From contig CARMXJ010000028.1 in assembly GCA_949025205.1 (NCBI GenBank), forward strand, positions 1 to 16,963: 16,963 nt of DNA, written 5' to 3'. Below the pieces are notes generated by a model. That model was not told the DNA's origin, ran no database searches, and saw only the letters and a program-made list of their open reading frames with translations. Below are positions 7,436-13,425 of the stretch, piece by piece (within the stretch, counting starts at the first letter, position 1; the number at the start of each line of letters is the position of its first letter). The stretch is from an uncultured Bacilli bacterium. Its GTDB lineage: Bacteria > Bacillota_I > Bacilli_A > RF39 > UBA660. A program made the position numbers and the translations under genes.

Positions 7436-8080
7436 ATGAGTTTAGGAAATCGTTTATATAATCTTCGCAAAAATAAAAATATATCCCAAGAGGAAGCGGC
7501 AGAAAAATTAGGAGTCACAAGACAAACTATTTCAAAATGGGAAACAGACCAAAGTTTACCTGATTTTGATAAAATCCTGCCTTTATGTGTACTTTATGAA
7601 ATCACAACAGAGGAATTATTAACAGGTCGTAAAAAAGAAGAATCCACAAATAAAATAGAAACAGGAGTAATGGAAGAGGAAAAGGCTAAAAAGAAAAAAA
7701 CAGCTTTAGTAGTAAGCAGTAGTGTCTTTCTTTACTTTATCGCAGTAATATGGATTATCGTTGTAGAACCACTTGATTTTATAAATGATAATTTAATGAT
7801 TGGCATATTTTTATTAATATGTGCCATCGCAACTGTTTTACTTGTATTTCATTTTATGAGTATTGCCAAAGAAGAGGACAAAGAAAAAAAACGGAAAGAA
7901 AAAGAAAGAGAAAAATACGATGGATTAATTGCACTTGTGTTTACTTGTATTTATTTACTTATTAGTTTCTTAACGATGGCTTGGCATATTACTTGGATTT
8001 TATGGATAGTATACGCAATTGTAATAGAAATAGTGCACATACTATTAGGAATGAAGGAGTGCGAAGATGAAAGAGAATAA
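7436..8080 (+). CDS. XRE-family HTH regulator with C-terminal membrane domain
   Basis: This 214-residue protein is probably a membrane-tethered transcription regulator. Residues about 4-60 are a typical XRE helix-turn-helix (NRLYNLRKNKNISQEEAAEK, then TRQTISKWE and a DFDKILPLCVLYEI end). A charged linker rich in Lys/Glu follows, then about four hydrophobic helices (two at roughly 83-140 and two at 160-205) separated by a very basic cytoplasmic stretch (KEEDKEKKRKEKEREK). The ribosome site AAAGGAG is upstream. The 3' end overlaps the DUF4097 gene by 14 bp, so the two are translationally coupled. Such XRE plus DUF4097 or membrane-protein pairs are common in Firmicutes, and an envelope-stress role is plausible but unproven. 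Confidence 0.85.
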   Translation: MSLGNRLYNLRKNKNISQEEAAEKLGVTRQTISKWETDQSLPDFDKILPLCVLYEITTEELLTGRKKEESTNKIETGVMEEEKAKKKKTALVVSSSVFLYFIAVIWIIVVEPLDFINDNLMIGIFLLICAIATVLLVFHFMSIAKEEDKEKKRKEKEREKYDGLIALVFTCIYLLISFLTMAWHITWILWIVYAIVIEIVHILLGMKECEDERE

Positions 8081-8906
8081 TTTGAAAATGGTTCTAGTTC
8101 TTTTGCTTACGATAATTGCTCTAGCTCTTGTTGTTTTTATGATTTTGCTTTTACAAGGAAAATTTACTAGTTTTTCATTTTTTCATACGAAAGGAGAAAC
8201 AAAAGTCATTTTAGAAGAAATTTATAACACAGAAAACATCAAAAAAATAAAAGTAGATGCTTCTATATCTGATATAAAAATAATAGAATCTACCGATAAC
8301 AATATTAAAGTCATCATTTATGGAGAAGAAGAAAATACGGCAAAAAGTTTGGTAGAAGGAACTGTTTTATCTATTTCAAACAATAGAAAAAATCGTATTT
8401 GTTTTGGTTTTTGTTTCTTTGCCAAAGAAGAAGTTTTAGTTTATTTACCAAAAAAAGTGATAAATGAATTGGATTTAAAATCTATTTCTGGAGATATTTC
8501 TGTTGCAGATTACGAAACGGTGAATATAACAGCGAAAACAACGAGTGGAGATATTCATCTAAATAGTGCCCAAAATGGAGAATTAACTTCCACAAGTGGA
8601 GATATACAAATAGGTTATGTAAAAAATATTTCTGCGCAAACTGTAAGTGGTGAAATAACCATAGAAAAACTAGAAGAAAAAGGAGAAATAAGTACGACCT
8701 CTGGGGATATCAGAATCAATGAATTTGTCTGTCAAAAAGATTCTCATATTAAATCCATAAGTGGGGATGTCGTAATAAATAGCTTAACAGATGCTTTTGT
8801 AGATGCTAAATCAACAAGTGGAGATATAAACCTAGATGGCAGCAATCGGTATTCCCAAAACACTTTAACCATTAAAACAACAAGCGGAGACATTCGTGTA
8901 AAATAA
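8067..8906 (+). CDS. DUF4097-family beta-repeat protein, membrane-anchored
   Basis: The 279-residue product has an N-terminal membrane helix (about 8-28) and an outward-facing repeat domain. From about residue 137 onward a short unit recurs roughly every 15-25 residues, with the core (T/I)(T/S)SGD(I/V) seen about eight times (SISGDISV, TTSGDIHL, STSGDIQI, TTSGDIRIN, SISGDVVI, STSGDINL, TTSGDIRVK, and a variant VSGEITIE). This regular spacing is the parallel beta-helix pattern of DUF4097 'putative adhesin' proteins. The role is not established; these often sit beside regulators or membrane proteins of the envelope. Start ATG 8067 has AAGGAG (8054-8059) inside the previous gene. The last codons form part of the terminator stem. 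Confidence 0.85.
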   Translation: MKENNLKMVLVLLLTIIALALVVFMILLLQGKFTSFSFFHTKGETKVILEEIYNTENIKKIKVDASISDIKIIESTDNNIKVIIYGEEENTAKSLVEGTVLSISNNRKNRICFGFCFFAKEEVLVYLPKKVINELDLKSISGDISVADYETVNITAKTTSGDIHLNSAQNGELTSTSGDIQIGYVKNISAQTVSGEITIEKLEEKGEISTTSGDIRINEFVCQKDSHIKSISGDVVINSLTDAFVDAKSTSGDINLDGSNRYSQNTLTIKTTSGDIRVK

Positions 8907-8919
8907 TGTCTCTTTTTTT
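8887..8919 (+). terminator. Terminator overlapping the end of the DUF4097 gene
   Basis: GAGACATT (8887-8894) pairs perfectly with AATGTCTC (8905-8912), followed by seven T. The loop contains the end of the gene including its stop codon. Confidence 0.85.
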
Positions 8920-8994
8920 AATTATTTTTATAAAGAAGGAGTAATGAAATTTTAAAATATTTATGATAATATATTGATAAGAAAGAGAGAGACT

Positions 8995-9543
8995 ATGAAA
9001 GAAGAATTAATAGATGTTTTAGATGAAAATGGTATTAAAACTGGAAGAATTTTACCTAGAAGCGAAGTTCATAAACAAGGACTTTGGCATAGAATTATCG
9101 TAGTAGCCATTGTAAATGAAAAAAATGAGATTTTAATACAACAACGTAGTGCAGATAAAGATAAAAATCCGAATATGTGGGATATTTCTGTAACAGGCCA
9201 TTTATCTGCTGGTCAAGATTCTTTAACTGCTGCAACAAGAGAAATTAGTGAAGAAGTAAGTGTAAGTTTAGGATATAGTGTGGAAGTAAAAGATTTTCGC
9301 TTCATGTTTTCTTATCGAAAAGAAGAAAAAGTAAATGATGAGCATTTTGATAGACAATATTATGATTTCTTTATTTTAAGGCAAAATGGACTTACAGCAG
9401 ATAATATAAGATTTCAAAAAAGTGAAGTACAAGCAATTAAATTTGTTTCGATTAATGAACTTAATATGATGAGAGAAAAAGACTTATTAGTAAATAGAGA
9501 TGAATGTTACGATGAACTAGCTGCTTATTTATTTCGAATATAA
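8995..9543 (+). CDS. Nudix hydrolase, YfcD/IPP-isomerase-like subgroup
   Basis: This 182-residue Nudix-fold enzyme opens with MKEELIDVLDENG, then RSEVHKQGLWH, typical of the YfcD-like group related to isopentenyl-diphosphate isomerase. The Nudix box is near residues 70-93: GHLSAGQDS then AATREISEEVSVSLG. The REISEE core that binds the divalent metal is intact; the usual Glu in the first half is Asp, and the end is longer than in the standard GX5EX7REUXEEXGU. The substrate is unknown. A TTG start at 8974 is open in frame, but the purine-rich site at 8981-8991 and the tandem copy's start both favour ATG 8995. A possible extended -10 (TGATAATAT, 8964-8972) lies upstream without a clear -35. A 13-base gap separates it from the damaged duplicate. 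Confidence 0.85.
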   Translation: MKEELIDVLDENGIKTGRILPRSEVHKQGLWHRIIVVAIVNEKNEILIQQRSADKDKNPNMWDISVTGHLSAGQDSLTAATREISEEVSVSLGYSVEVKDFRFMFSYRKEEKVNDEHFDRQYYDFFILRQNGLTADNIRFQKSEVQAIKFVSINELNMMREKDLLVNRDECYDELAAYLFRI

Positions 9544-9556
9544 AAAGGAGAAAAAG

Positions 9557-10104
9557 ATGAAAGAAGAATTAATAGACATTTTAGATGAAAACGGTGTATT
9601 AACTGGAGAAGTATTACCAAGAAGTGAAGTGCATAGAAAAGGATTATGGCATCGTGCTATTGTTGTAGCCATCATTAATGAAAATAACCAAATTCTTTAC
9701 AACAAAGAAGTGAAAAGAAAGAAAAAAATGCTGGTATGTAGGATATTTCTGTGGCAGGACACATTTCTGCTGGTCAAGATTCCTTATCTGCTGCTGCACG
9801 AGAAATTAATGAAGAAGTTTGTGTCATGCTTGGATACCGAACAGAAATTAAAGACTTTCGCTATATGTATTCATTTAGAAAAGAGCAAATATTTAAAGAA
9901 GACTTTATTGAAAGACAATATTATGATTTTTTCATTTTAAGAACAACTGGAGTAGATGACAAAACTTTATATTTTCAAGAAGAGGAAGTACAAGCAGTTA
10001 AGTTTGTCGATTTACCAGAAATAGAAAGAATGATTGCTAAGAAGGAAATCGTGGATAGGCCAGAAGTATATCAAATTTTATTTAAATATTTATTTCGTTT
10101 TTAA
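9557..10104 (+). pseudogene. Tandem duplicate Nudix hydrolase gene, inactivated by frameshift and nonsense codon
   Basis: This is a second copy of the upstream Nudix gene, with a good ribosome site (AAGGAG) and start MKEELIDILDENG. It spans 548 nt against 549 in the intact copy, so exactly one base is missing. The frame is lost at about 9696-9699, where CTTTAC replaces what should read CTT TTA CAA. In the restored frame a second lesion follows: TAG at 9739-9741 stands where the intact copy has TGG (Trp, 9178-9180) in the MWDIS motif. After that the frame reads to the end with an intact Nudix core (GHISAGQDS, REINEE) and the shared FDRQYYDFF-like block (IERQYYDFF). A GTG at 9751 opens the downstream piece but has no ribosome site. 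With two independent lesions, real decay is more likely than a sequencing error. Confidence 0.88.
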
Positions 10105-10129
10105 TCAGAAATTCTATTTTAAAAAAAGA

Positions 10130-10158
10130 TTGTATTTAAAAACAAAACTGTATATAAT
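10130..10158 (+). promoter_or_regulatory. Promoter for a short plus-strand RNA
   Basis: TTGTAT (10130-10135) and a perfect TATAAT (10153-10158) are spaced by exactly 17 bp. No plus-strand reading frame follows within 300 bases, so the promoter probably drives a non-coding RNA that starts near 10165. Confidence 0.7.
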
Positions 10159-10176
10159 GAAAATGTAAGTGTTACC

Positions 10177-10207
10177 AAATATGATAACGCCTACACTAGG
10201 TGTGGCG
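10177..10207 (-). terminator. Possible terminator of the minus-strand peptide mRNA
   Basis: Read on the minus strand, CGCCACAC CTA GTGTAGGCG forms an 8-bp GC-rich hairpin (10207-10188) directly after the peptide stop codon. TTATCATATTT follows, an imperfect U-rich tract. Confidence 0.4.
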
Positions 10208-10244
10208 CTATACCGAAATAATAAGGTTAGCGTCTTTTATTATT
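10206..10244 (+). terminator. Possible terminator of the plus-strand RNA
   Basis: CGCTATACC (10206-10214) pairs with GGTTAGCG (10225-10232) with one bulged base, followed by TCTTTTATTATT. The T-tract is interrupted, so strength is uncertain. Confidence 0.4.
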
Positions 10245-10309
10245 AAAAGCAGAATAATAGCGATTAATAACGATATAATTACCTTAAGAAAGAAAATTTC
10301 TTTTTTCAT
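10208..10309 (-). CDS. 33-residue hydrophobic peptide, candidate type I toxin
   Basis: The peptide begins MKKEIFFLKVIIS and is almost wholly one hydrophobic helix (about residues 5-23, rich in Ile/Leu), followed by a charged KD and a hydrophobic end. It is too short for most gene finders. A perfect AAGGAGG site (10323-10317 on the minus strand) lies 7 bases before its ATG, one of the best ribosome sites in the window. It has its own promoter at 10432-10405 and faces a convergent antisense promoter. Short single-helix peptides with an overlapping convergent antisense RNA are the hallmark of type I toxin-antitoxin systems such as Fst or TxpA/RatA, but this sequence does not match those peptides by eye. 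It is the only minus-strand gene seen here. Alternatively it may be a small membrane regulator. Confidence 0.65.
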   Translation of the reverse strand: MKKEIFFLKVIISLLIAIILLLIIKDANLIISV

Positions 10310-10404
10310 AACTTTGCCTCCTTTATAGAATTCCCCTGAAAATAAAATCAAGTAAAAACTATGATGAGAAAAGTAGGCGCTACATTTTGGTAACACAAGG
10401 AGCT

Positions 10405-10432
10405 ATTATAAAAAATTCTAAAGAAAAAACAA
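10405..10432 (-). promoter_or_regulatory. Promoter of the minus-strand peptide mRNA
   Basis: On the minus strand, TTGTTT (10432-10427) and a perfect TATAAT (10410-10405) are spaced by 16 bp. The mRNA would start near 10398, giving a leader of about 90 nt. The leader's first bases include CTCCTT, complementary to the AAGGAG ribosome site further down; whether it lies inside the RNA depends on the exact start. Confidence 0.6.
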
Positions 10433-10480
10433 GAGATTCGACAAAAAAGGAGATAAAAGATAAGAAAGTAAGTGGATAAG

Positions 10481-11689
10481 ATGAACAAGAAAAAAACAAT
10501 AAAAATAATGGGAATAACGATAGTAATAGTTTTATTTTTGTTTGGAGTATACAAGATGTACAGTTACCTTCGAATAAAATTTGCAAAAATTGAAGTCGTT
10601 CTTGTGGAAGATTTATCCGCTGAATTTACGAGTGAAAAAAAAGTTTCTGATTTTATCACAAGTATCAATGGTCGAATTACAAACGATTATTTAATTGATA
10701 CAACCTCTCTTGGTATGAAAGATGTAAAAGTTGATTTTATTAACGATGATGGAATAAAAGTTTCTTATAACTATCAAATAGAAGTAAAAGATAGTGTGGC
10801 TCCAGTTATATGGTTAGGAAGCAGCTATACCATAACCCAAGGAAAAGACATTGATTTAGTAAATAAAATTCTTTGTGGAGATAACGAAGATGCAAAACCA
10901 AATTGTTATATTGAAGGAGAGTATGACTACAATACAGTAGGTACTTATCCACTTACTTATAAAGCAGAAGATAAAAGTGGAAACAAAAGTGAACAAAAAT
11001 TTAACTTAAATGTAATAGAACCTCCTACAAAAAATACGCAAAAAGAAACACCAACAAAAACATTATTTAGTGAGGTATATAAAAACTACAAAACTGAAAA
11101 TACACGTATTGGAATTGATGTATCCAAATGGCAAGGAGATATTGATTTTGAGAAGATTAAAAACGCCGGAGTAGAATTCATGTTTATCCGTCTTGGAGGG
11201 ACAAGAGGAACAAATGGAGAATACTTTGTAGATGAAAAATTTGAACAAAACATCAAAAAAGCAACAGAACTTGGAATAGAAGTAGGCATTTATTTTTATT
11301 CTTATGCCAATTCAAATGAACATGCTAAAAAAGATGCTTTATGGGTAATTGAACAGTTAAAAGAATATAATATCTCTCTTCCAGTTGCTTTTGACTGGGA
11401 AAACTGGAGTAGTTTTAACGATTATAATTTAAGCTTTTTTGGACTTACTGATATGGCGCATACTTTTTTAGATACCCTAAAAGATGCTGGTTATGAAGGG
11501 TTACTTTACAGTAGTAAAAATTATTTAGAAAGAATTTGGATGCCTACGAAATACGATACATGGCTTGCTCATTATACAAAGGAAACCAATTACCAAGGCG
11601 ATTATACCTTCTGGCAACTTTGCTCTGATGGAGAAGTTGATGGTATTAATGGGGCTGTGGATATCGATGTCTTGTATTTAGATAAATAG
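10481..11689 (+). CDS. Membrane-tethered GH25 muramidase with Ig-like domain
   Basis: This 402-residue cell-wall hydrolase is predicted to cut the MurNAc-GlcNAc bond of peptidoglycan. An N-terminal membrane helix (about 8-26) holds it at the cell surface. A beta-rich segment follows, then a DUF5011/HYR-type Ig-like domain at about 105-180 (VKDSVAPVIWL to YKAEDKSGNKSEQ) with a Cys pair (CGDNEDAKPNC) that may form a disulphide. After a Thr/Lys linker, the GH25 domain begins at about 208 (RIGIDVSKWQG); the catalytic DWE is at about 305 (AFDWENW), and the end has YTFWQLCSDG and VDIDVLYLD. Start choice is uncertain: ATG 10481 has only a weak site, while AAGGAG (10447-10452) is too far; GTG 10472 would add three residues. 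No clear own promoter is seen, and its upstream region holds the divergent peptide promoter. Confidence 0.9.
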   Translation: MNKKKTIKIMGITIVIVLFLFGVYKMYSYLRIKFAKIEVVLVEDLSAEFTSEKKVSDFITSINGRITNDYLIDTTSLGMKDVKVDFINDDGIKVSYNYQIEVKDSVAPVIWLGSSYTITQGKDIDLVNKILCGDNEDAKPNCYIEGEYDYNTVGTYPLTYKAEDKSGNKSEQKFNLNVIEPPTKNTQKETPTKTLFSEVYKNYKTENTRIGIDVSKWQGDIDFEKIKNAGVEFMFIRLGGTRGTNGEYFVDEKFEQNIKKATELGIEVGIYFYSYANSNEHAKKDALWVIEQLKEYNISLPVAFDWENWSSFNDYNLSFFGLTDMAHTFLDTLKDAGYEGLLYSSKNYLERIWMPTKYDTWLAHYTKETNYQGDYTFWQLCSDGEVDGINGAVDIDVLYLDK

Positions 11690-11726
11690 TATGGTAACAT
11701 ATTCCCTAAAAAAGGAAGTGTGACCT

Positions 11727-12098
11727 ATGAATTATGATTCTGAGATAGAAGATTTAAAGATGTTAAAAATGATTTTTGAAAATATGAATGGTAAGAAAGA
11801 TATAGATTTTGTTGAAGAATTATTAAGAGAAATGTTAAATAATACATCATTTAAACAAGTTACTACGAATGATATAGAAAAATATATGTTAGGAAGAATG
11901 CAACAAAGAATAGCAGAAGACATGAATTTAACAGAAAAAAAGAATATTATTGAAGAAGAAATAAAAGCGTATATAATTAGAAAATTACAAAATATGGGAG
12001 TTTCTATTTCAAGATATAGTTTTTTCACTATGAATTATTTAATAGGAGAACTTTATGATAAAAGTATGAGTAAAACTGTAGTAGATAATATTACGTAA
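11727..12098 (+). CDS. Unrecognised small helical protein, possibly truncated
   Basis: The 123-residue product is not recognised. It is highly charged and mostly helical by composition, has no signal peptide, membrane helix or cysteine, and no catalytic motif was seen. The start is supported by AAGGAAG 8 bases before the ATG. It follows the muramidase gene by 37 bases with no terminator between, so the two may share a transcript. The TAA stop at 12096-12098 is followed in the same frame by 71 further open codons (see 12102-12314), so the protein may once have been about 195 residues long. Confidence 0.6.
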   Translation: MNYDSEIEDLKMLKMIFENMNGKKDIDFVEELLREMLNNTSFKQVTTNDIEKYMLGRMQQRIAEDMNLTEKKNIIEEEIKAYIIRKLQNMGVSISRYSFFTMNYLIGELYDKSMSKTVVDNIT

Positions 12099-12101
12099 TT
12101 T

Positions 12102-12314
12102 TTGGTCAATCTGATTTCCAAATGGAAAGGACACGAATTTTATTGGTATATTGAAGAAAATACAGAATTATTTGCTCCTTTTCTAGATATATGCGATGAG
12201 AAAATTTATGGATTTGTAACACATAAAGATACAAATCCGCTAGATTCGTTTGCTACAATCTGGTATTATTTTAAATTTGATTTACAACAAGAGGAAGAAT
12301 TTAAAAGAAATTAA
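12102..12314 (+). pseudogene. Open segment in frame after the previous stop; possible 3' remnant
   Basis: About 70 open codons continue in the same frame directly after the TAA at 12096-12098. The only candidate start is TTG 12102, with no ribosome site before it. The encoded sequence is protein-like (KWKGHEFYWYIEENTELFAP, later DSFATIWYYFKFDL) and rich in Trp/Tyr/Phe, unlike random A/T-rich translation. It ends just before a good terminator. It may be the C-terminal part of one ancestral gene cut by a stop codon, or a separate gene with a start I cannot see. No family was recognised. Confidence 0.4.
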
Positions 12315-12323
12315 AAAATTACC

Positions 12324-12355
12324 AAAAAATGGAGATTGTTTTCTCCTTTTTTTTT
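12324..12355 (+). terminator. Terminator after the unrecognised gene pair
   Basis: GGAGA (12331-12335) pairs with TCTCC (12342-12346), extended by A-run/T-run pairing across one mismatch, with nine T following. It closes the muramidase region. Confidence 0.75.
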
Positions 12356-12400
12356 GCTTGAATTTAAAACTTTTTGCCAAACTAAAAATAGGTGAGAAGT

Positions 12401-12742
12401 ATGAAAAAATTATTTGTAGTCGCTATACTTTTAATATCTTTTGGAATTAAAGAATTGCAAGCATATAACATAAATGACTGTTTAGAAGAAACAGTTGTAA
12501 ACCATTTAAATTCGAAAAACTTATTAACATTTATAAAAGAAAATGATTTAATTGGTAAAATTCAAAAAGTATGTAGTGAGGAAGTTTGTAGCAATTTAAA
12601 TATGGTAACGTTAGAACAAGATATTAAAAATTTTATTAAGCAACATTTAAATTATTTAAGAGTTAAAGACAATGAAAATGCTCTAGAAGCAGAACTAAAA
12701 GGCTTTAAAATAGAGAAAATAATATTTAATTCTTGTGAATAA
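12401..12742 (+). CDS. Unrecognised small secreted protein with four cysteines
   Basis: This 113-residue product is not recognised. The first 22 residues look like a cleavable signal peptide (MKKLFVVAILLISFGIKELQ, then A before Y). The mature part of about 90 residues has four cysteines (INDC, QKVC, EEVC and the final NSCE), an even number that could form two disulphides outside the cell, and is otherwise charged and helical. GGTGAG (12391-12396) is the ribosome site for ATG 12401; a GTG at 12392 lies inside that site. A terminator lies just upstream, yet no clear promoter was found in the 45 bases between, so its expression may depend on read-through. Confidence 0.6.
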   Translation: MKKLFVVAILLISFGIKELQAYNINDCLEETVVNHLNSKNLLTFIKENDLIGKIQKVCSEEVCSNLNMVTLEQDIKNFIKQHLNYLRVKDNENALEAELKGFKIEKIIFNSCE

Positions 12743-12947
12743 ATATAATTTCCTTTTTTAAAAATAAAATTAAAAGAAGGTTATAGGAAAAGTTTGTATC
12801 TTAATTCATCCAATGAGTGAAAAATAAGAACCTTTACAACAATCTTTTTTTAGTTAGAGGAGTTCATTCTATTAAGTACAAATCTAAAACAAGATTTATA
12901 TTCACGTTTGAGGTAAGAGAATTTAGGTCATTTAATTCGAAAAAAAG

Positions 12948-12977
12948 AAGCTTTGTAAGCTTATTTTGAATTTTTTT
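12948..12977 (+). terminator. Terminator-like hairpin in the intergenic region
   Basis: AAGCTT TGT AAGCTT forms a 6-bp stem, extended outward by A-run/T-run and TTCGAA/TTTGAA pairing, and followed by ATTTTGAATTTTTTT. It could end read-through from the secreted protein gene over 200 bases upstream. Confidence 0.45.
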
Positions 12978-13003
12978 ATTACTTTTAAAGTATTTATTCG
13001 GAG

Positions 13004-13036
13004 AAATTTTGACATCCTTTGTCGAATTTGTTTAAA
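13004..13036 (+). promoter_or_regulatory. Possible promoter with overlapping dyad before the STAS-sigma operon
   Basis: A perfect TTGACA (13009-13014) lies inside an imperfect inverted repeat (13004-13014 with 13020-13029, TTTGACA against TGTCGAA). The best -10 at 16 bp is TTTAAA (13031-13036), a poor box. The leader would be about 40 nt. The overlap of dyad and -35 suggests an operator. Confidence 0.4.
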
Positions 13037-13080
13037 AAGAGCATTATTTATTCTATATTGAAGTAGCAAAGGTGATAAAA

Positions 13081-13413
13081 ATGTTTCATGTAGATTTAGA
13101 ATACAACAAAGGAATTTTATTTGCGAGGCTTAGAGGAAACTTAACAAGAAAAGGTTCTTATAAGTTAAACAATTATCTAGTTCCTGTTATTTTAAAACAT
13201 AAGATTAAGTTTTTAGTATATAATTTGTATGAATTAACAGGAATTGATGAGAGTGGATATGATGCACTTTTGAATACCAAATGCGCTATTCGAGCAAATA
13301 AAGGAAAATTATATTTATGCGAAGTACCAGAAGAATTTACGAAAGAAATAAAAAAACTTCGAATTAAAGAAACAGCGAGTGAGTTGTCCGCTTTAGATTT
13401 ATTAGAAGTCTAG
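13081..13413 (+). CDS. STAS-domain protein, anti-sigma factor antagonist-like
   Basis: This is a single STAS domain of 110 residues, the size of SpoIIAA/RsbV proteins, which free a sigma factor by binding its anti-sigma kinase. The pattern starts FHVDLEYNKGILFARLRGNL. The conserved loop is GIDESGYDALL, where the Ser before Gly aligns with the serine phosphorylated in SpoIIAA (DSSG). ATG 13081 is preceded by AAAGGTGAT; the GTG at 13072 is part of that site and is not the likely start. The gene ends 12 bases before the sigma factor gene, a clear operon. No kinase gene (SpoIIAB/RsbW) lies between or beside them, so the control circuit must be completed elsewhere or differ. The domain is divergent, so the exact partner is uncertain. 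Confidence 0.75.
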   Translation: MFHVDLEYNKGILFARLRGNLTRKGSYKLNNYLVPVILKHKIKFLVYNLYELTGIDESGYDALLNTKCAIRANKGKLYLCEVPEEFTKEIKKLRIKETASELSALDLLEV

Positions 13414-13425
13414 AAAGAGGATATT

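Larger units (their letters stand above)
10165..10245 (+). ncRNA. Candidate antisense (antitoxin-like) RNA
   Basis: Transcription from the 10130-10158 promoter would give an RNA of about 80 nt. It runs towards, and across the last ~37 bases of, the minus-strand peptide gene, so it is antisense to that mRNA's 3' end. It contains two alternative hairpins: 10188-10207 (8 bp, one bulge, loop TAG) and 10206-10232 (CGCTATACC with GGTTAGCG) followed by TCTTTTATTATT. Its first ~25 bases nearly repeat the 5' leader of the minus-strand mRNA. Both ends are predictions from promoter and hairpin positions; no known RNA family was recognised. Confidence 0.45.
10169..10396. repeat. Imperfect inverted repeat bracketing the small peptide gene
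   Basis: The left arm is 10169-10194 (26 nt, begins GTGTTACCAAA, ends CGCCTAC). The right arm is 10373-10396 (24 nt) in inverted orientation. Aligned, they match at 23 of 26 columns with two one-base gaps and one mismatch. Each arm begins 8-10 bp inside a TATAAT box that points inwards, so both convergent RNAs would start with nearly the same sequence. No flanking target duplication was seen, which argues against a simple transposed element. Confidence 0.8.
12743..13080. other. 338-bp intergenic region without a supported gene
   Basis: No reading frame with a usable start and ribosome site was found on either strand. An AGAGGAG at 12855-12861 is followed by about 20 open codons without a start codon, perhaps gene debris. 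The region also holds a terminator-like hairpin (12948-12977) and a promoter/dyad before the STAS gene. Confidence 0.5.

Noticed and set aside
8936..8952. Good ribosome site with ATG and a three-codon frame (MKF, stop) before the Nudix gene
   Set aside because: Too short to support as a leader peptide; more likely chance or a remnant start.
8974..8994. Upstream TTG start for the first Nudix gene
   Set aside because: It lies before the ribosome site, and the tandem copy starts at the codon equivalent to ATG 8995.
10169..10396. Inverted repeat as the ends of a MITE or insertion element
   Set aside because: No target-site duplication or transposase, and the arms sit in matching positions inside two inward promoters, which fits RNA function better. 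Copies elsewhere in the genome would reopen this.
12250..12450. 66-residue open frame overlapping the terminator and two other genes
   Set aside because: It is composed mainly of the terminator T-run and shadow sequence, with no ribosome site.
13030..13056. SigB-like promoter (GTTTAA-15-TTCTAT) suggesting autoregulation of the sigma operon
   Set aside because: GTTTAA matches the SigB -35, but TTCTAT is a poor match to GGGTAT; one good box is expected by chance in such A/T-rich DNA.
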